This document shows positions 1-8,074 of a stretch of 64,000 nt of DNA, piece by piece. Location of the stretch: contig NZ_SDAK01000001.1 of NCBI RefSeq assembly GCF_004210295.1, forward strand, positions 1,364,001 to 1,428,000, written 5' to 3'. The notes beneath the pieces are model-generated. The model worked only from the letters and a program-made list of their open reading frames with translations. It ran no database searches and had not been told where the DNA came from. Made by a program: the position numbers and the translations under genes. The DNA comes from Lactococcus sp. S-13 (GTDB taxonomy: Bacteria; Bacillota; Bacilli; Lactobacillales; Streptococcaceae). Each line of letters starts with the position of its first letter. Within the stretch, counting starts at the first letter, position 1.

Positions 1-243
1 TCATTCTGCTATTATATCATATTCTTCAAGACTATCTTCACTAATGACGACCAATCTGCAAAAATTCAACTTCCAGACCAAAATTTTCAATAAATATTCA
101 CTAATTTGCCGAATTTCAGTTCCCTTAATGATGTTTTACGCTTACAGTAACATTTGCGTAACCAAATTAACTTTGATATAATAAAAACAGTCGTTTTTTA
201 TACTATAATTATTACATAAATCTAGGAAAGTTATATAAAATAC
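1..243. other. Window edge, no gene seen
   Basis: AT-rich stretch with no convincing coding frame. A TATAAT hexamer at 204-209 may be the -10 of the gene that starts at 244, but no -35 sits at a usual distance, so the promoter is only a guess. Confidence 0.4.
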
Positions 244-525
244 ATGGAATTAAGAAATCTCAAAGACTTTTACGAAAAACAAGAATATTACAACTACGCC
301 GAAACACAAGGACGTGAACAAAAAAACTTCAACAGACGCATTGCGGAACTCAGCTTTTTTGCAAATATTGCTGCCTTCTCCATTTTTTTGGCTTTCATCA
401 CTTATGCACTCGTAGCAATTATGACAAGTTGGATTGCCGTGCCCGTAGCCTTTTTCTTAGCTCTTGTTCTTTACATTTTTACCAAAAAAGGCATTGCCAA
501 GATGATTAAATTTCTTTTAAAATAA
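244..525 (+). CDS. Small two-helix membrane protein
   Basis: A 93-residue protein of unknown function. The first ~35 residues are polar and charged. Two hydrophobic helices follow (about residues 37-59 and 62-80), then a short Lys-rich tail, so it is probably a small inner-membrane protein with cytoplasmic ends. It loosely resembles small streptococcal membrane proteins of the DUF3270 type, but I cannot confirm this. An AGGAAAG purine run lies 13 bases before the ATG. The gene is monocistronic and ends at a strong hairpin terminator shared with the convergent rlmA. Confidence 0.6.
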   Translation: MELRNLKDFYEKQEYYNYAETQGREQKNFNRRIAELSFFANIAAFSIFLAFITYALVAIMTSWIAVPVAFFLALVLYIFTKKGIAKMIKFLLK

Positions 526-560
526 AGCAAACCTGTTCACTTAATGAACAGGTTTGCTTT
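524..560. terminator. Bidirectional terminator
   Basis: A 16-bp perfect stem (AAAGCAAACCTGTTCA and its complement) with a five-base loop, followed by T-rich sequence on both sides. It lies between two convergent genes. Confidence 0.9.
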
Positions 561-569
561 ATCTGTTTT

Positions 570-1391
570 TTATTTTTCACCTACCAAAAGTTGTACATGA
601 ATCGTTGCCTTTTCAGGAGGATTTTCTCGAGCAAAACGTTTATATTCCTCAGAAACAGACCACTCAAGCGGACTCATCATTAGAAAATCCAAACGCAGAT
701 TCTCTGGCAAATCAAAAGTATAACAAATTTCTTGTTGAGAAACTTTAGAAAACTCTTTTTTAAACCGATCAATTACCGCCGTATTTTCATAATCCACTGG
801 TAATCCGTAAACCTCACGCAACTCTTGCAAATAAAGCTGATCAGGTACAATTTTAATCACTCGACCTTTTTCAGACAAAACACGCTGAAATTCCGCATAA
901 TTTGAAGGTGTAAAAATATTCAAAACAACGGATAAACTTCCGTCAGCAAAAGGTAAATTCGTCAAATCTGCCAAACTCAGAGAACTATTGGTTTCCAAGT
1001 CCGTCGCCATTTCAATACCATCTCTTGCGATATCAAAAGCAAATTTTTCGCCCTCAACCTCTAGCATTTCCAAAAAAGAACCTTCACCTGTGCCCACATC
1101 AAGCAAGTTTCCAGTCGCCAACTGTCCTTGAATCTCCATTAACAACTTGTTGTACATCCCCGCTTGAATCAAGCGTCGACGTGGTTCAAACATTTTCCTT
1201 GTATAATGCTCCGTGTCTGCCTTCGTCTGTAAAAAATTAACATAACCCTTTTTATTTAAATTATAAGTGTGCCGATTTTCACAACGCAAAGCGTAAGCTT
1301 CCAGCTGAAATTTCCCATGGCAAATCGGACATCTCAACAACTCGACATTTTTTTCCAAAAGCAAATAAGCCTTTTCTATCTTCTTTAACAT
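570..1391 (-). CDS. rlmA: 23S rRNA (guanine-N1)-methyltransferase RlmA
   Basis: SAM-dependent methyltransferase that modifies a guanine in 23S rRNA helix 35. Gram-positive members of this family usually act on G748 (RlmA-II/TlrB type). The N-terminus carries a four-ligand zinc site (RCPICHGKF ... LRCENRH), followed by a Rossmann fold with the SAM-binding motif LLDVGTGEGSF around residues 95-105. The start chosen is the ATG of MLKKIEKAYLL. An upstream in-frame TTG would add 12 residues but has no better ribosome binding site. Neither start has a clear Shine-Dalgarno sequence. G748 rather than G745 specificity is inferred from lineage. Confidence 0.88.
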   Translation of the reverse strand: MLKKIEKAYLLLEKNVELLRCPICHGKFQLEAYALRCENRHTYNLNKKGYVNFLQTKADTEHYTRKMFEPRRRLIQAGMYNKLLMEIQGQLATGNLLDVGTGEGSFLEMLEVEGEKFAFDIARDGIEMATDLETNSSLSLADLTNLPFADGSLSVVLNIFTPSNYAEFQRVLSEKGRVIKIVPDQLYLQELREVYGLPVDYENTAVIDRFKKEFSKVSQQEICYTFDLPENLRLDFLMMSPLEWSVSEEYKRFARENPPEKATIHVQLLVGEK

Positions 1392-1471
1392 AAATACAAT
1401 GTTATAATAATTTTCCAACTTATGCAAATGCTTATTTACCAGTCAAATAAAAATAAGCTTTCAAACCTCTA

Positions 1472-2404
1472 CTATTTACCTACCACGTATTTTAATCCCT
1501 CTGCTTGCGCCTTGGTTAATACTTGATAATTAAAAACTGTACTAAATCCTGCGCCCGACTGAGAGAGCAAGATTGAACCATCTGGTCGAATTGCTTCAAC
1601 AAATGCGACATGCCCAGCTACACTACTCGTATTCCATACTCCCCCAACACTTGCCCCAGCTTTAAAACTGACCGCACTGTGAAGCCTAGGGCTAGTGTAG
1701 ACTTGATAGCCTGGTTGATTCGCCCAATCTTGACCATTTCCCATGTATGCTCCATAATTTATCCCAAAATCTTTAGCTCTATTGTAGACCCACCATGTAC
1801 AGTCTTTAAATGAATAAGTTGTTGTTACATAACGGTCAATATTTCTTGGCGCAGAAATGTTCCAACCTGCTGGAACATTTGGAATAGGGTCTACAAAAGC
1901 GTACCAAGCTATTCCCTCATACTTCCATCCTCTTGACACAAGACTATCTTTTTCATAACTACTCATTGTCACGAAATGTGAACCAATACCTGCGGCCGCA
2001 TTATAAACCCGATATACTGGCTTTGTAGATTGTTTTTGTGAATAAAAAGCGATCCCTTCATTTTTCCAAGAATACTTTGTAGTTAAAACCCTAACCTCAT
2101 TATTATCCGAAGTATAGATATGCTCTCCAGACTGCCTGTTATAGACACGATAGATTGGATTTGTATCGTTCGTGGGCTTATTCTGTGCTCTAAAATTAAC
2201 ACCTTCTCGAACCCAATCATTGGAAATATAGGGCAACTTTGTATATTCATTCTCACTAGCAGTATACAAATGCTCCATTGAAACTTTATTATATAAGCGA
2301 TAAATATTCACCACATCAGCATCAACTGCTTTAGTTATACCAGCACAAAATAAAATAATTAATAAGGTTGCTCCCCCTTTTTTCATTCTACCAACTTTTA
2401 TCAT
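1472..2404 (-). CDS. Secreted CHAP-domain peptidoglycan hydrolase with DUF5648-like repeats
   Basis: A 310-residue exported protein. An N-terminal signal peptide (about residues 1-30) precedes three imperfect ~45-residue repeats built on YRLYN/YRVYN ... EH(L/I)YT ... WxxEGxxF, the pattern of DUF5648 modules, which are thought to bind sugars or cell wall. A C-terminal CHAP amidase/endopeptidase domain (about 195-310) has the expected Cys (DCTWWV) and His (AGHVAFVE). It likely cleaves peptidoglycan, in wall turnover or as a bacteriolysin; which one is not visible. It stands alone, with AGGAGA before the ATG. A start at MKKGG (2386) is possible but less well placed. Confidence 0.82.
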   Translation of the reverse strand: MIKVGRMKKGGATLLIILFCAGITKAVDADVVNIYRLYNKVSMEHLYTASENEYTKLPYISNDWVREGVNFRAQNKPTNDTNPIYRVYNRQSGEHIYTSDNNEVRVLTTKYSWKNEGIAFYSQKQSTKPVYRVYNAAAGIGSHFVTMSSYEKDSLVSRGWKYEGIAWYAFVDPIPNVPAGWNISAPRNIDRYVTTTYSFKDCTWWVYNRAKDFGINYGAYMGNGQDWANQPGYQVYTSPRLHSAVSFKAGASVGGVWNTSSVAGHVAFVEAIRPDGSILLSQSGAGFSTVFNYQVLTKAQAEGLKYVVGK

Positions 2405-2604
2405 CTTTTCTCCTAATTCCCTGAAATTTCTTTTATTATATCATGTACTGACAGATACTCAAAATAGCGTTCTCATCTGACTTTCTTATTTATTACAGTT
2501 AGCACACTTTTCTTTACAAGGAGTGACAACTGTATCTCCAAAAACCTGCTAATTTTAGGCGCTCTATCCATTCATATTTAAAATAAAATTCTATCATCCT
2601 AGAT

Positions 2605-2633
2605 TTGCAACTCTTTACATTATTGTTTATAAT
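2605..2633 (+). promoter_or_regulatory. cutC promoter
   Basis: TTGCAA at 2605-2610 and TATAAT at 2628-2633 with a 17-base spacer, 29 bases before the cutC start codon. Confidence 0.75.
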
Positions 2634-2662
2634 GAACTTAGAACTTTCGAAAGGAAAAAACT

Positions 2663-3286
2663 ATGATTATTCGAGAACTTTGTATCGAAAATTTCACCAG
2701 AATCCCCGAAGCAATTAAAAAAGGTGTCGAGCGCATTGAGCTTTGTGACAACCTTGCGGTCGGTGGCACAACTCCGTCATATGGTGTCATTCAGCAAGCC
2801 GCTGAAATGGTCGCTGAGAGCAAAACAACCCTTGCAGTTATGATTCGCCCTCGCGGAGGCAATTTCGTTTATGATTCTTATGAACTTAAAATTATTGAGA
2901 CAGATACCCTCAAAGCCCTTGAAGCTGGTGCTCAGAACATCGTTTTTGGTGCTCTGACTCCTGAAGGGGAAATTGATGCAGATGCACTCGAGAGAGTCGT
3001 CGTTGCCGCTCAAGGACTCCCTATCACCTTCCATATGGCCTTTGATGAAATTGTTGATCAAAAAGCAGCAATTGATCTCCTCATTGATTTTGGGGTAGAT
3101 AAAATTTTGATGCATGGCGGTCCGCTTGATCAAGCCCTCAACACCACAAAAATCAAAGAACTCATTAGTTATGCCCAAGGAAAAATTTCAATCATTATTG
3201 GTGGTGGAGTAACTGCGGATAATTTTGTGGATCTCGCTCAAACTGTCGGAACATCTTATGTTCATGGCAGTAAAATAATCAATTAA
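2663..3286 (+). CDS. cutC: CutC family protein
   Basis: A 207-residue TIM-barrel protein of the CutC family. It contains the family stretches IRPRGGNFVYD, the conserved HMAFDE, and a C-terminal GGGVTADN glycine loop. CutC was named for copper homeostasis in E. coli, but its enzymatic role is unsettled, so the product should be read as a family name. It has its own promoter, a GAAAGGA ribosome binding site and a downstream hairpin shared with ecsB. Confidence 0.88.
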   Translation: MIIRELCIENFTRIPEAIKKGVERIELCDNLAVGGTTPSYGVIQQAAEMVAESKTTLAVMIRPRGGNFVYDSYELKIIETDTLKALEAGAQNIVFGALTPEGEIDADALERVVVAAQGLPITFHMAFDEIVDQKAAIDLLIDFGVDKILMHGGPLDQALNTTKIKELISYAQGKISIIIGGGVTADNFVDLAQTVGTSYVHGSKIIN

Positions 3287-3288
3287 AA

Positions 3289-3321
3289 AAGTTACTGAAT
3301 TTTTTCAGTAACTTATTTTTT
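3289..3321. terminator. Bidirectional terminator cutC/ecsB
   Basis: Stem AAGTTACTGA/TCAGTAACTT followed by a T-run. It lies between convergent cutC and ecsB. Confidence 0.88.
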
Positions 3322-4335
3322 TAGTCTCATTCTCACATAGAACTTTGTAAACAAGAAATTGACCACGACAATCAGCAAAACAAGAGCAATTGGTCGAATC
3401 AAAAATAAAGCAAATAAGACTTCAACCAGTGTAACAGCAAGCATTACTCGAGAAAGCACCAACCGTAAGCCTGCCGTTTTTGCTGTTTTTTTCAAAGGAT
3501 AGATTCTCGTGAAAAGCTGATAATCAAAAGCCGTCTGTAAAGATAAAAGTTGAAAAATGAGCAAATAATTAAAGGTTAAAATCATGATAATTGCTAAAAT
3601 TCCATTAGTAACAAAAAACATGGTAACAAGCGCTAAAACAAGTAAACGCACAGCCAGACCTAAATAATCGCCACTCCGTAAAAAACTCCGCATGAATAGA
3701 AACTCATAAGTTCTATTTGTTTTGGGGAGAAGAAAATCAAAATATTTTCGTCGATGACTATGCGATTTAAGTCCTTTTACATTGGTAAACAAAGCAAAAA
3801 GACGCAAAGTTGCTGTTTTTCGCCCTTCTTCAACTGCAATCAAAGCCGACCAATCTATTAAACCATCTTTTTGAATTTGTAAAATTCGATAAGCTAACCA
3901 TGTGGCTTTTACTACCACTAAAAGAATAAGCCACAAAATCAAGGCAAAAAGAGGGAAATTCAAAAATGGAGCAGCAATGAAAATCAAACAAGCCGATATA
4001 ATAGCTGGGAGAATCAGTGAACGCAAAAGGCAAGTCCATAAATAAGTGCGAACCTCAAGCTCTTTTGGTAAGAGAAAAACTCTATCAGCTGCTTCAATAA
4101 AGGTTGCTAAACGTCCCACAAGCTGGCTTAGAACAGTTACAACAAGCACTAAAATTATTTTTTCTAGAAGATTCGACTCATAAGTCTGCAAAAAATTCAC
4201 ATACTGTACAACTAATGCTCCTAGTAAAATCATCAAAAAGAGGACAAAGTGATCATTAAAGACATAGCGTAAATATTTGATATTCTGATTATGCCATGCT
4301 CGACGTCGCTTTTTAAATATTTCTTTCATAAGCAA
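3313..4335 (-). CDS. ecsB: ABC transporter permease EcsB
   Basis: A 340-residue polytopic membrane protein with about six to eight hydrophobic helices and a basic cytoplasmic N-terminus (KKRRRAWHNQN). It follows ecsA with a one-base gap, so the two are co-transcribed and probably coupled. The family partner EcsB forms the membrane part of an exporter whose loss in Bacillus subtilis impairs protein secretion, intramembrane proteolysis and competence. The substrate is unknown. The call rests on topology, the pairing with EcsA, and the hit gene on the other side, an arrangement shared by many Firmicutes. Confidence 0.85.
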   Translation of the reverse strand: MLMKEIFKKRRRAWHNQNIKYLRYVFNDHFVLFLMILLGALVVQYVNFLQTYESNLLEKIILVLVVTVLSQLVGRLATFIEAADRVFLLPKELEVRTYLWTCLLRSLILPAIISACLIFIAAPFLNFPLFALILWLILLVVVKATWLAYRILQIQKDGLIDWSALIAVEEGRKTATLRLFALFTNVKGLKSHSHRRKYFDFLLPKTNRTYEFLFMRSFLRSGDYLGLAVRLLVLALVTMFFVTNGILAIIMILTFNYLLIFQLLSLQTAFDYQLFTRIYPLKKTAKTAGLRLVLSRVMLAVTLVEVLFALFLIRPIALVLLIVVVNFLFTKFYVRMRLKK

Positions 4336-4336
4336 A

Positions 4337-5089
4337 CTACCCCTCTGTCATTTCTTGGTTGGGTAAATTTCCTTTAGTTAAAGACAGATAAATTTCGTCC
4401 AAACTTGCTTTCGGTAAGCCAAATTTTTGTCGCAACTCTTCTACCGTACCTGCTGCCACAATTCTTCCTTCATGCAAAACAACAAATTTATCACAGAATT
4501 TCTCCGCTGTGGATAAGATATGGGTACTCATCAAGATAGAGCTTCCCATGGCTTTCATCTCCAACATTAGGTCAATCAAATCTTGGATTGCTAATGGATC
4601 CAAGCCCATAAAAGGCTCATCAACAATATAGAGCGAAGGTTCACACAAAAAAGCACAGATGATCATCACTTTTTGCTTCATCCCTTTCGAAAAATTCACA
4701 GGAAACCAGTCCAATTTATCACTCAAACGAAAAATCGTAAGCAATTTTTCCGCTCGCTCAAAAGCAGTTTCTACCGGAATCCCATAAGCTAAAGCTGTAA
4801 CTTCAATGTGTTCACGTAAAGTTAATTCTTCGTATAAGCTTGGTGTTTCTGGAATAAAACCAATTTTTTTACGATAACCTTCCAAATCTTGTTGCAAAGT
4901 TAAACCATCCAATTCGATCTGACCAGAATAGGGCGTTAAAAGTCCGATAACTTCTTGAATCGTTGTTGATTTTCCAGCTCCGTTTAAACCAATCAACCCC
5001 ACTAATTCTCCGTCGTTGATTTCAAAATTGAGGTCTTTTAAGACAGGGTGTCCCAAATAGCCACCTGTCAGATTTATTACTTTCAGCAC
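4337..5089 (-). CDS. ecsA: ABC transporter ATP-binding protein EcsA
   Basis: A 250-residue ABC ATPase. Visible motifs are Walker A (GLNGAGKST), the Q-loop region (IGFIPETPSL), a variant signature (NFSKGMKQ), Walker B (LYIVDEPF) and the H-loop (STHIL). It powers the EcsB permease encoded directly downstream. The start is GTG, with GGAG ten bases upstream. It is divergent from hit; the two promoters lie within 25 bases of each other in the shared 136-bp spacer. Confidence 0.92.
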   Translation of the reverse strand: MLKVINLTGGYLGHPVLKDLNFEINDGELVGLIGLNGAGKSTTIQEVIGLLTPYSGQIELDGLTLQQDLEGYRKKIGFIPETPSLYEELTLREHIEVTALAYGIPVETAFERAEKLLTIFRLSDKLDWFPVNFSKGMKQKVMIICAFLCEPSLYIVDEPFMGLDPLAIQDLIDLMLEMKAMGSSILMSTHILSTAEKFCDKFVVLHEGRIVAAGTVEELRQKFGLPKASLDEIYLSLTKGNLPNQEMTEG

Positions 5090-5121
5090 TCGTCATCTTC
5101 TCCAATTCTCATTAAATTTGG

Positions 5122-5144
5122 TATAATCTAAGTATATTATAACA
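5122..5144. promoter_or_regulatory. Back-to-back promoters of hit (+) and ecsAB (-)
   Basis: Forward extended -10 TGG-TATAAT at 5119-5127 for hit. Reverse extended -10 TGT-TATAAT (read on the minus strand, 5136-5144) for ecsA. The overlap suggests the two transcription units compete or are co-regulated. Confidence 0.6.
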
Positions 5145-5225
5145 TTTTCCTAAGTAATACTGCTCAAAAATTGGAGTTTATCTTTAAAAAAGCAGTGGAG
5201 CTAGAAATTCGGAGGTTTTATTCAA

Positions 5226-5627
5226 ATGGAAACGTGTATTTTCTGCAAAATCATTGCAGGTGAAATTCCAAGTACCAAGGTTTATGAGGATGATGAAGTC
5301 GTTGCATTCCTTGATATTACTCAGACCACAAAGGGTCATACTTTGCTTGTTCCTAAAAAGCATTATCGTAATTTGCTAGCAATGACTGGTGAGGAAGTTG
5401 GTGCACTTTTTAGCAAAGTTCCCCAAGTCGCTAATCAACTTGTTGATAATTTGGGAGCCAAGGGGCTGAATATCTTGCAAAATAATGAAGAAGTTGCAGG
5501 TCAAACGGTCTTTCACACGCATCTTCATCTCATTCCGCGTTATGCTGAAAATGATGGTTTTATCGGGAAATTTACTCAACACAACTATGATTTAGAAGCA
5601 ATCGCTGCCCAAATCAATGGAAAATAA
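5226..5627 (+). CDS. hit: HIT family (Hint-type) nucleotide hydrolase
   Basis: A 133-residue histidine-triad protein with the N-terminal CIFCKII start typical of bacterial Hint proteins and the active-site triad HTHLHLIPRY near residues 98-107. These enzymes hydrolyse nucleoside phosphoramidates and adenylates; the physiological substrate is uncertain. A strong CGGAGG precedes the ATG. It is followed by a coiled-coil gene in the same direction. The divergent hit/ecsA arrangement is common in low-GC Gram-positives. Confidence 0.92.
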   Translation: METCIFCKIIAGEIPSTKVYEDDEVVAFLDITQTTKGHTLLVPKKHYRNLLAMTGEEVGALFSKVPQVANQLVDNLGAKGLNILQNNEEVAGQTVFHTHLHLIPRYAENDGFIGKFTQHNYDLEAIAAQINGK

Positions 5628-5637
5628 AGGAGCTTCA

Positions 5638-5859
5638 ATGCTTGAACTTTTTAATGATTTAAAGGAATTGATGACCGAATTATCTCAAGATTTTAAAGCT
5701 GTTGAAGCCAATGTTGAGCGTGTACAAACTGAAGCACTTAAAGCTGAACGGGTCAGCCAAGATATTCAACGAAAAGTCACTGAATTTAAGGCTTCAACCC
5801 AACCAAGAATTGAAAAAATCAATGAAATTTTGGATAAAATAACAAAAAAAGCTGATTAA
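5638..5859 (+). CDS. Small coiled-coil protein downstream of hit
   Basis: A 73-residue, highly charged, helical protein (start MLELFNDLKEL) with heptad-like spacing through most of its length and no membrane segment. Function unknown. The start is set by GGAG at 5628-5631, immediately after the hit stop, so it is probably translated from the hit mRNA. The stop codon lies inside the terminator stem. Similar small coiled-coil genes occur after hit in other lactic acid bacteria, by recollection of gene order only. Confidence 0.72.
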   Translation: MLELFNDLKELMTELSQDFKAVEANVERVQTEALKAERVSQDIQRKVTEFKASTQPRIEKINEILDKITKKAD

Positions 5860-5876
5860 AACCAGCTTTTTTTACT
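5844..5876. terminator. Bidirectional terminator
   Basis: AAAAAAAGCTG and CAGCTTTTTTT around an eight-base loop. It carries A/T tails on both sides and overlaps both convergent gene ends. Confidence 0.85.
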
Positions 5877-6216
5877 TTTTCGTTTTTTCTTGATATTTAT
5901 AAAACTGCCTGCCCCAAAAAATTCCTAAAAGTTGCGCTAATACGAATCCAACAATAATCACAAGCATCTTTTCAACATCATGATGCTGGATATAAGTAAA
6001 AACCCGTTGCGAGAGATACAGCACTGCAATAAAAATTACTAAAATGCTGTTCATACCAATAATTCGACTATATCTTCCTTTTCTACTTTCCCAAAAACTA
6101 AGAAAAAGAAGCAAAATAGCGACAATTTCTAGTCCAATCAGCGTAAGTCCCAAAATTTGAAAAATGTAGGCAATGATAAAGATAATTATCGTGAAAGCCA
6201 AGAGAAATAATAACAT
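5872..6216 (-). CDS. Four-helix membrane protein, probably leaderless
   Basis: A 114-residue hydrophobic protein with four likely transmembrane helices (about 3-22, 26-44, 53-72, 82-104) and a Lys-rich C-terminus. Function unknown. The ATG lies exactly six bases after TAGAAT, itself preceded by TGC (an extended -10), and there is no Shine-Dalgarno sequence, so the transcript probably starts at or beside the ATG. The gene is monocistronic, between rplA and the hit unit. Confidence 0.68.
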   Translation of the reverse strand: MLLFLLAFTIIIFIIAYIFQILGLTLIGLEIVAILLLFLSFWESRKGRYSRIIGMNSILVIFIAVLYLSQRVFTYIQHHDVEKMLVIIVGFVLAQLLGIFWGRQFYKYQEKTKK

Positions 6217-6261
6217 ATCTTTATTCTAGCACGTTTTTTCCCATTCTACAATTAGTATAAA

Positions 6262-6285
6262 AAAAGAAACCGTAGTTTCTTTTAT
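6262..6285 (-). terminator. rplA terminator
   Basis: AAAAGAAAC/GTTTCTTTT stem with a four-base loop and a T-run in the minus direction, just after the rplA stop. Confidence 0.85.
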
Positions 6286-6291
6286 TTTTTA

Positions 6292-6981
6292 TTAGAATGA
6301 AGCTGAGTCAACTTTAACACCAGGGCCCATTGTTGTAGTAACAGAAAGGTTTGTGATGTAAGTTCCTTTAGCTGCTGATGGTTTAGCAGCTGCAATAACT
6401 GTGTTCAAAGCTTTAAAGTTTTCAACAAGTTTGTCTGTATCAAATGAAACTTTACCGATTGGTACGTGGATGTTACCAGCTTTGTCAGCACGGTAGTTAA
6501 CTTTACCAGCTTTTGATTCTTGAACTGCTTTAGTTACATCCATAGTAACTGTACCAGTTTTAGGGTTTGGCATCAAGTTACGTGGTCCAAGGACACGTCC
6601 AAGACGTCCAACAACTGCCATCATGTCAGGTGTTGCGATAACAACGTCGAAGTCCAACCAGCCACCGTTGATTTTTGTTACGAGTTCTTCAGCACCAACG
6701 AAGTCTGCACCAGCTGCTGTTGCTTCTTCAGCTTTCGCACCTTTAGCGAAAACAAGAACACGAGCAGTTTTACCAGTACCGTTTGGCAATACCATTGCGC
6801 CACGGATTTGTTGGTCAGATTTTTTAACGTCGATGTTGAGGTTGTAAGCAACTTCTACAGTTGCATCAAATTTTGCAAATGAAGTTTCTTTTGCAAGAGC
6901 TACTGCTTCTTCAACTGAATAAGCTTTAGTAGCGTCGATTTTTTCGATTGCTGCGCGCAATGCTTTGCTTTTTTTAGCCAT
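6292..6981 (-). CDS. rplA: 50S ribosomal protein L1
   Basis: A 229-residue protein matching the normal length of L1. It has the family signature around [21 protein letters not shown] and N-terminal KKSKALRAA. It binds the L1 stalk of 23S rRNA and, in most bacteria, represses translation of its own rplK-rplA mRNA. The ribosome binding site is AAGGAGAA. It is second in the rplK-rplA operon, but an unusual 217-bp spacer with a structured element separates the two genes. Confidence 0.98.
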   Translation of the reverse strand: MAKKSKALRAAIEKIDATKAYSVEEAVALAKETSFAKFDATVEVAYNLNIDVKKSDQQIRGAMVLPNGTGKTARVLVFAKGAKAEEATAAGADFVGAEELVTKINGGWLDFDVVIATPDMMAVVGRLGRVLGPRNLMPNPKTGTVTMDVTKAVQESKAGKVNYRADKAGNIHVPIGKVSFDTDKLVENFKALNTVIAAAKPSAAKGTYITNLSVTTTMGPGVKVDSASF

Positions 6982-7111
6982 TTTTTCTATTCTCCTTGTG
7001 GTAATATCGGTTGCTAAAACCTACTTCAACATTAGAAAGTAAGTTTCGAGCCTTCCACGAACGTGGATTGCATGTGTGACTTTTTCTGAACTTCCTTTTT
7101 TGGAAATCTTG

Positions 7112-7199
7112 AAAATTTGTTTAAAATGCGAGGCAGCGGGTTTTGAAACGTACTTAGGTACGTGAGGGTTCCGCTAACGAAGCAGTTCGGACAAATTTT
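7112..7199. repeat. Structured palindromic element between rplK and rplA
   Basis: Outer arms AAAATTTGT (7112-7120) and ACAAATTTT (7191-7199) enclose a helix AGCGG/CCGCT (7135-7139 with 7171-7175) capped by CGTAC-TTAG-GTACG (7149-7162), and a second hairpin CGAA-GCAG-TTCG (7078+100 to 7189). The fold is multi-branched on either strand and carries no reading frame. It looks like a small non-autonomous repeat or a processing signal in the mRNA. Confidence 0.6.
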
Positions 7200-7624
7200 T
7201 AGTCAGTAACAGTGAATCCCATAGATTTTGCAGTACCTTCAATCATTGACATTGCTGTTTCAACTGATGAAGCGTTAAGGTCAGGCATTTTGAGTTCTGC
7301 AATTTCTTTGATTTGTGCTTTTGTAACTGAGGCAACTTTTGTTTTGTTAGGTTCACCTGAACCTTTTTGAACGCCTGCTGCTTTTTTCAAAAGAACTGCT
7401 GCTGGAGGAGTTTTTGTAATGAATGTAAATGATTTGTCTTCATAAACTGAGATAACAACTGGGATGATCATACCAGCTTGGTCAGCTGTACGAGCGTTGA
7501 ATTCTTTTGTGAATCCCATGATGTTAACACCTGCTTGACCCAAAGCTGGACCAACTGGTGGAGCTGGTGTTGCTTTACCGGCAGGAATTTGTAATTTAAC
7601 GAGTTTTTCTACTTGTTTAGCCAC
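7199..7624 (-). CDS. rplK: 50S ribosomal protein L11
   Basis: A 141-residue L11 with the typical [22 protein letters not shown]-terminal region and C-terminal rRNA-binding domain. The start is GTG (MAKQVEKLV), six bases after AAAGGAGA. An in-frame upstream extension has no family match and contains the mRNA leader. L11 is part of the GTPase-associated centre and is needed for RelA activation by stalled ribosomes. It is first gene of the rplK-rplA operon. Confidence 0.97.
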   Translation of the reverse strand: MAKQVEKLVKLQIPAGKATPAPPVGPALGQAGVNIMGFTKEFNARTADQAGMIIPVVISVYEDKSFTFITKTPPAAVLLKKAAGVQKGSGEPNKTKVASVTKAQIKEIAELKMPDLNASSVETAMSMIEGTAKSMGFTVTD

Positions 7625-7717
7625 GATAAATCTCCTTTTTTGATTGAACTTACAAAGTGTCTTTTGAGTGTTGCTTTCAAAATGAATCACTTTGCTTCGT
7701 TTTTTTATTTTCGTGAT

Positions 7718-7749
7718 GTGGTATGATGCTGTATTTTTACAGCTTCCAC
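7718..7749 (-). promoter_or_regulatory. Probable ribosomal protein L1 leader (autoregulatory mRNA site)
   Basis: In the rplK 5' UTR the mRNA folds as GUGG, internal loop, GCUGUA-AAAA-UACAGC, internal loop AUCAUA, CCAC. A short GUGG/CCAC helix around an asymmetric loop with a capping hairpin is the form of L1-binding leader motifs that mimic the 23S site. L1 would bind here and repress rplK-rplA. Confidence 0.65.
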
Positions 7750-7778
7750 GCCTATATGTTTCAAAAACATACCTAACC

Positions 7779-7807
7779 ATTTTACTGTTTTATTTGGTTT
7801 TTGTCAA
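7779..7807 (-). promoter_or_regulatory. rplK-rplA promoter
   Basis: Minus-strand TTGACA (7802-7807) and TAAAAT (7779-7784) with a 17-base spacer. This gives a leader of about 150 bases. Confidence 0.8.
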
Positions 7808-7830
7808 CTTATTTTTTTGTTTTGAAAAAG

Positions 7831-7860
7831 AAAAAACGACCAAATTGCTTCTGGTCGTTT
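7831..7860 (-). terminator. Terminator after the YozE-family gene
   Basis: AAACGACCA/TGGTCGTTT stem with a minus-direction T-run. It overlaps the stop codon. Confidence 0.85.
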
Positions 7861-8074
7861 AAGATTCAAGGTATTGTTGCCAAATATCATCAAAAAGGGT
7901 CAAATTAAAATAAAATGGAGCATGAGTTTCAAGGTAATTGGACACTTCATCAAAATCAACGGCTTGTTTGGGGAATAGGGTGTCACGAAAAGCAAGGTTA
8001 GCCAATCGAGTCACATCATCAATTTCCACTGGTGATTTATGGCGCATCAAAAAGCGATAAAAGGGTTCGGTCAT
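7859..8074 (-). CDS. yozE: YozE/UPF0346 family protein
   Basis: A 71-residue soluble protein matching the YozE SAM-like fold family: [11 protein letters not shown] near the N-terminus, [16 protein letters not shown] in the middle, and a final FDDIWQQY. Function is unknown. It overlaps msrA by four bases (ATGA), so it is translationally coupled. Streptococci and lactococci often have this pair together. Confidence 0.87.
   Translation of the reverse strand: MTEPFYRFLMRHKSPVEIDDVTRLANLAFRDTLFPKQAVDFDEVSNYLETHAPFYFNLTLFDDIWQQYLES

Noticed and set aside
7112-7199. tRNA gene
   Set aside because: The multi-branched fold recalled a tRNA, but there is no acceptor/CCA context, anticodon loop of seven or T-arm consensus.
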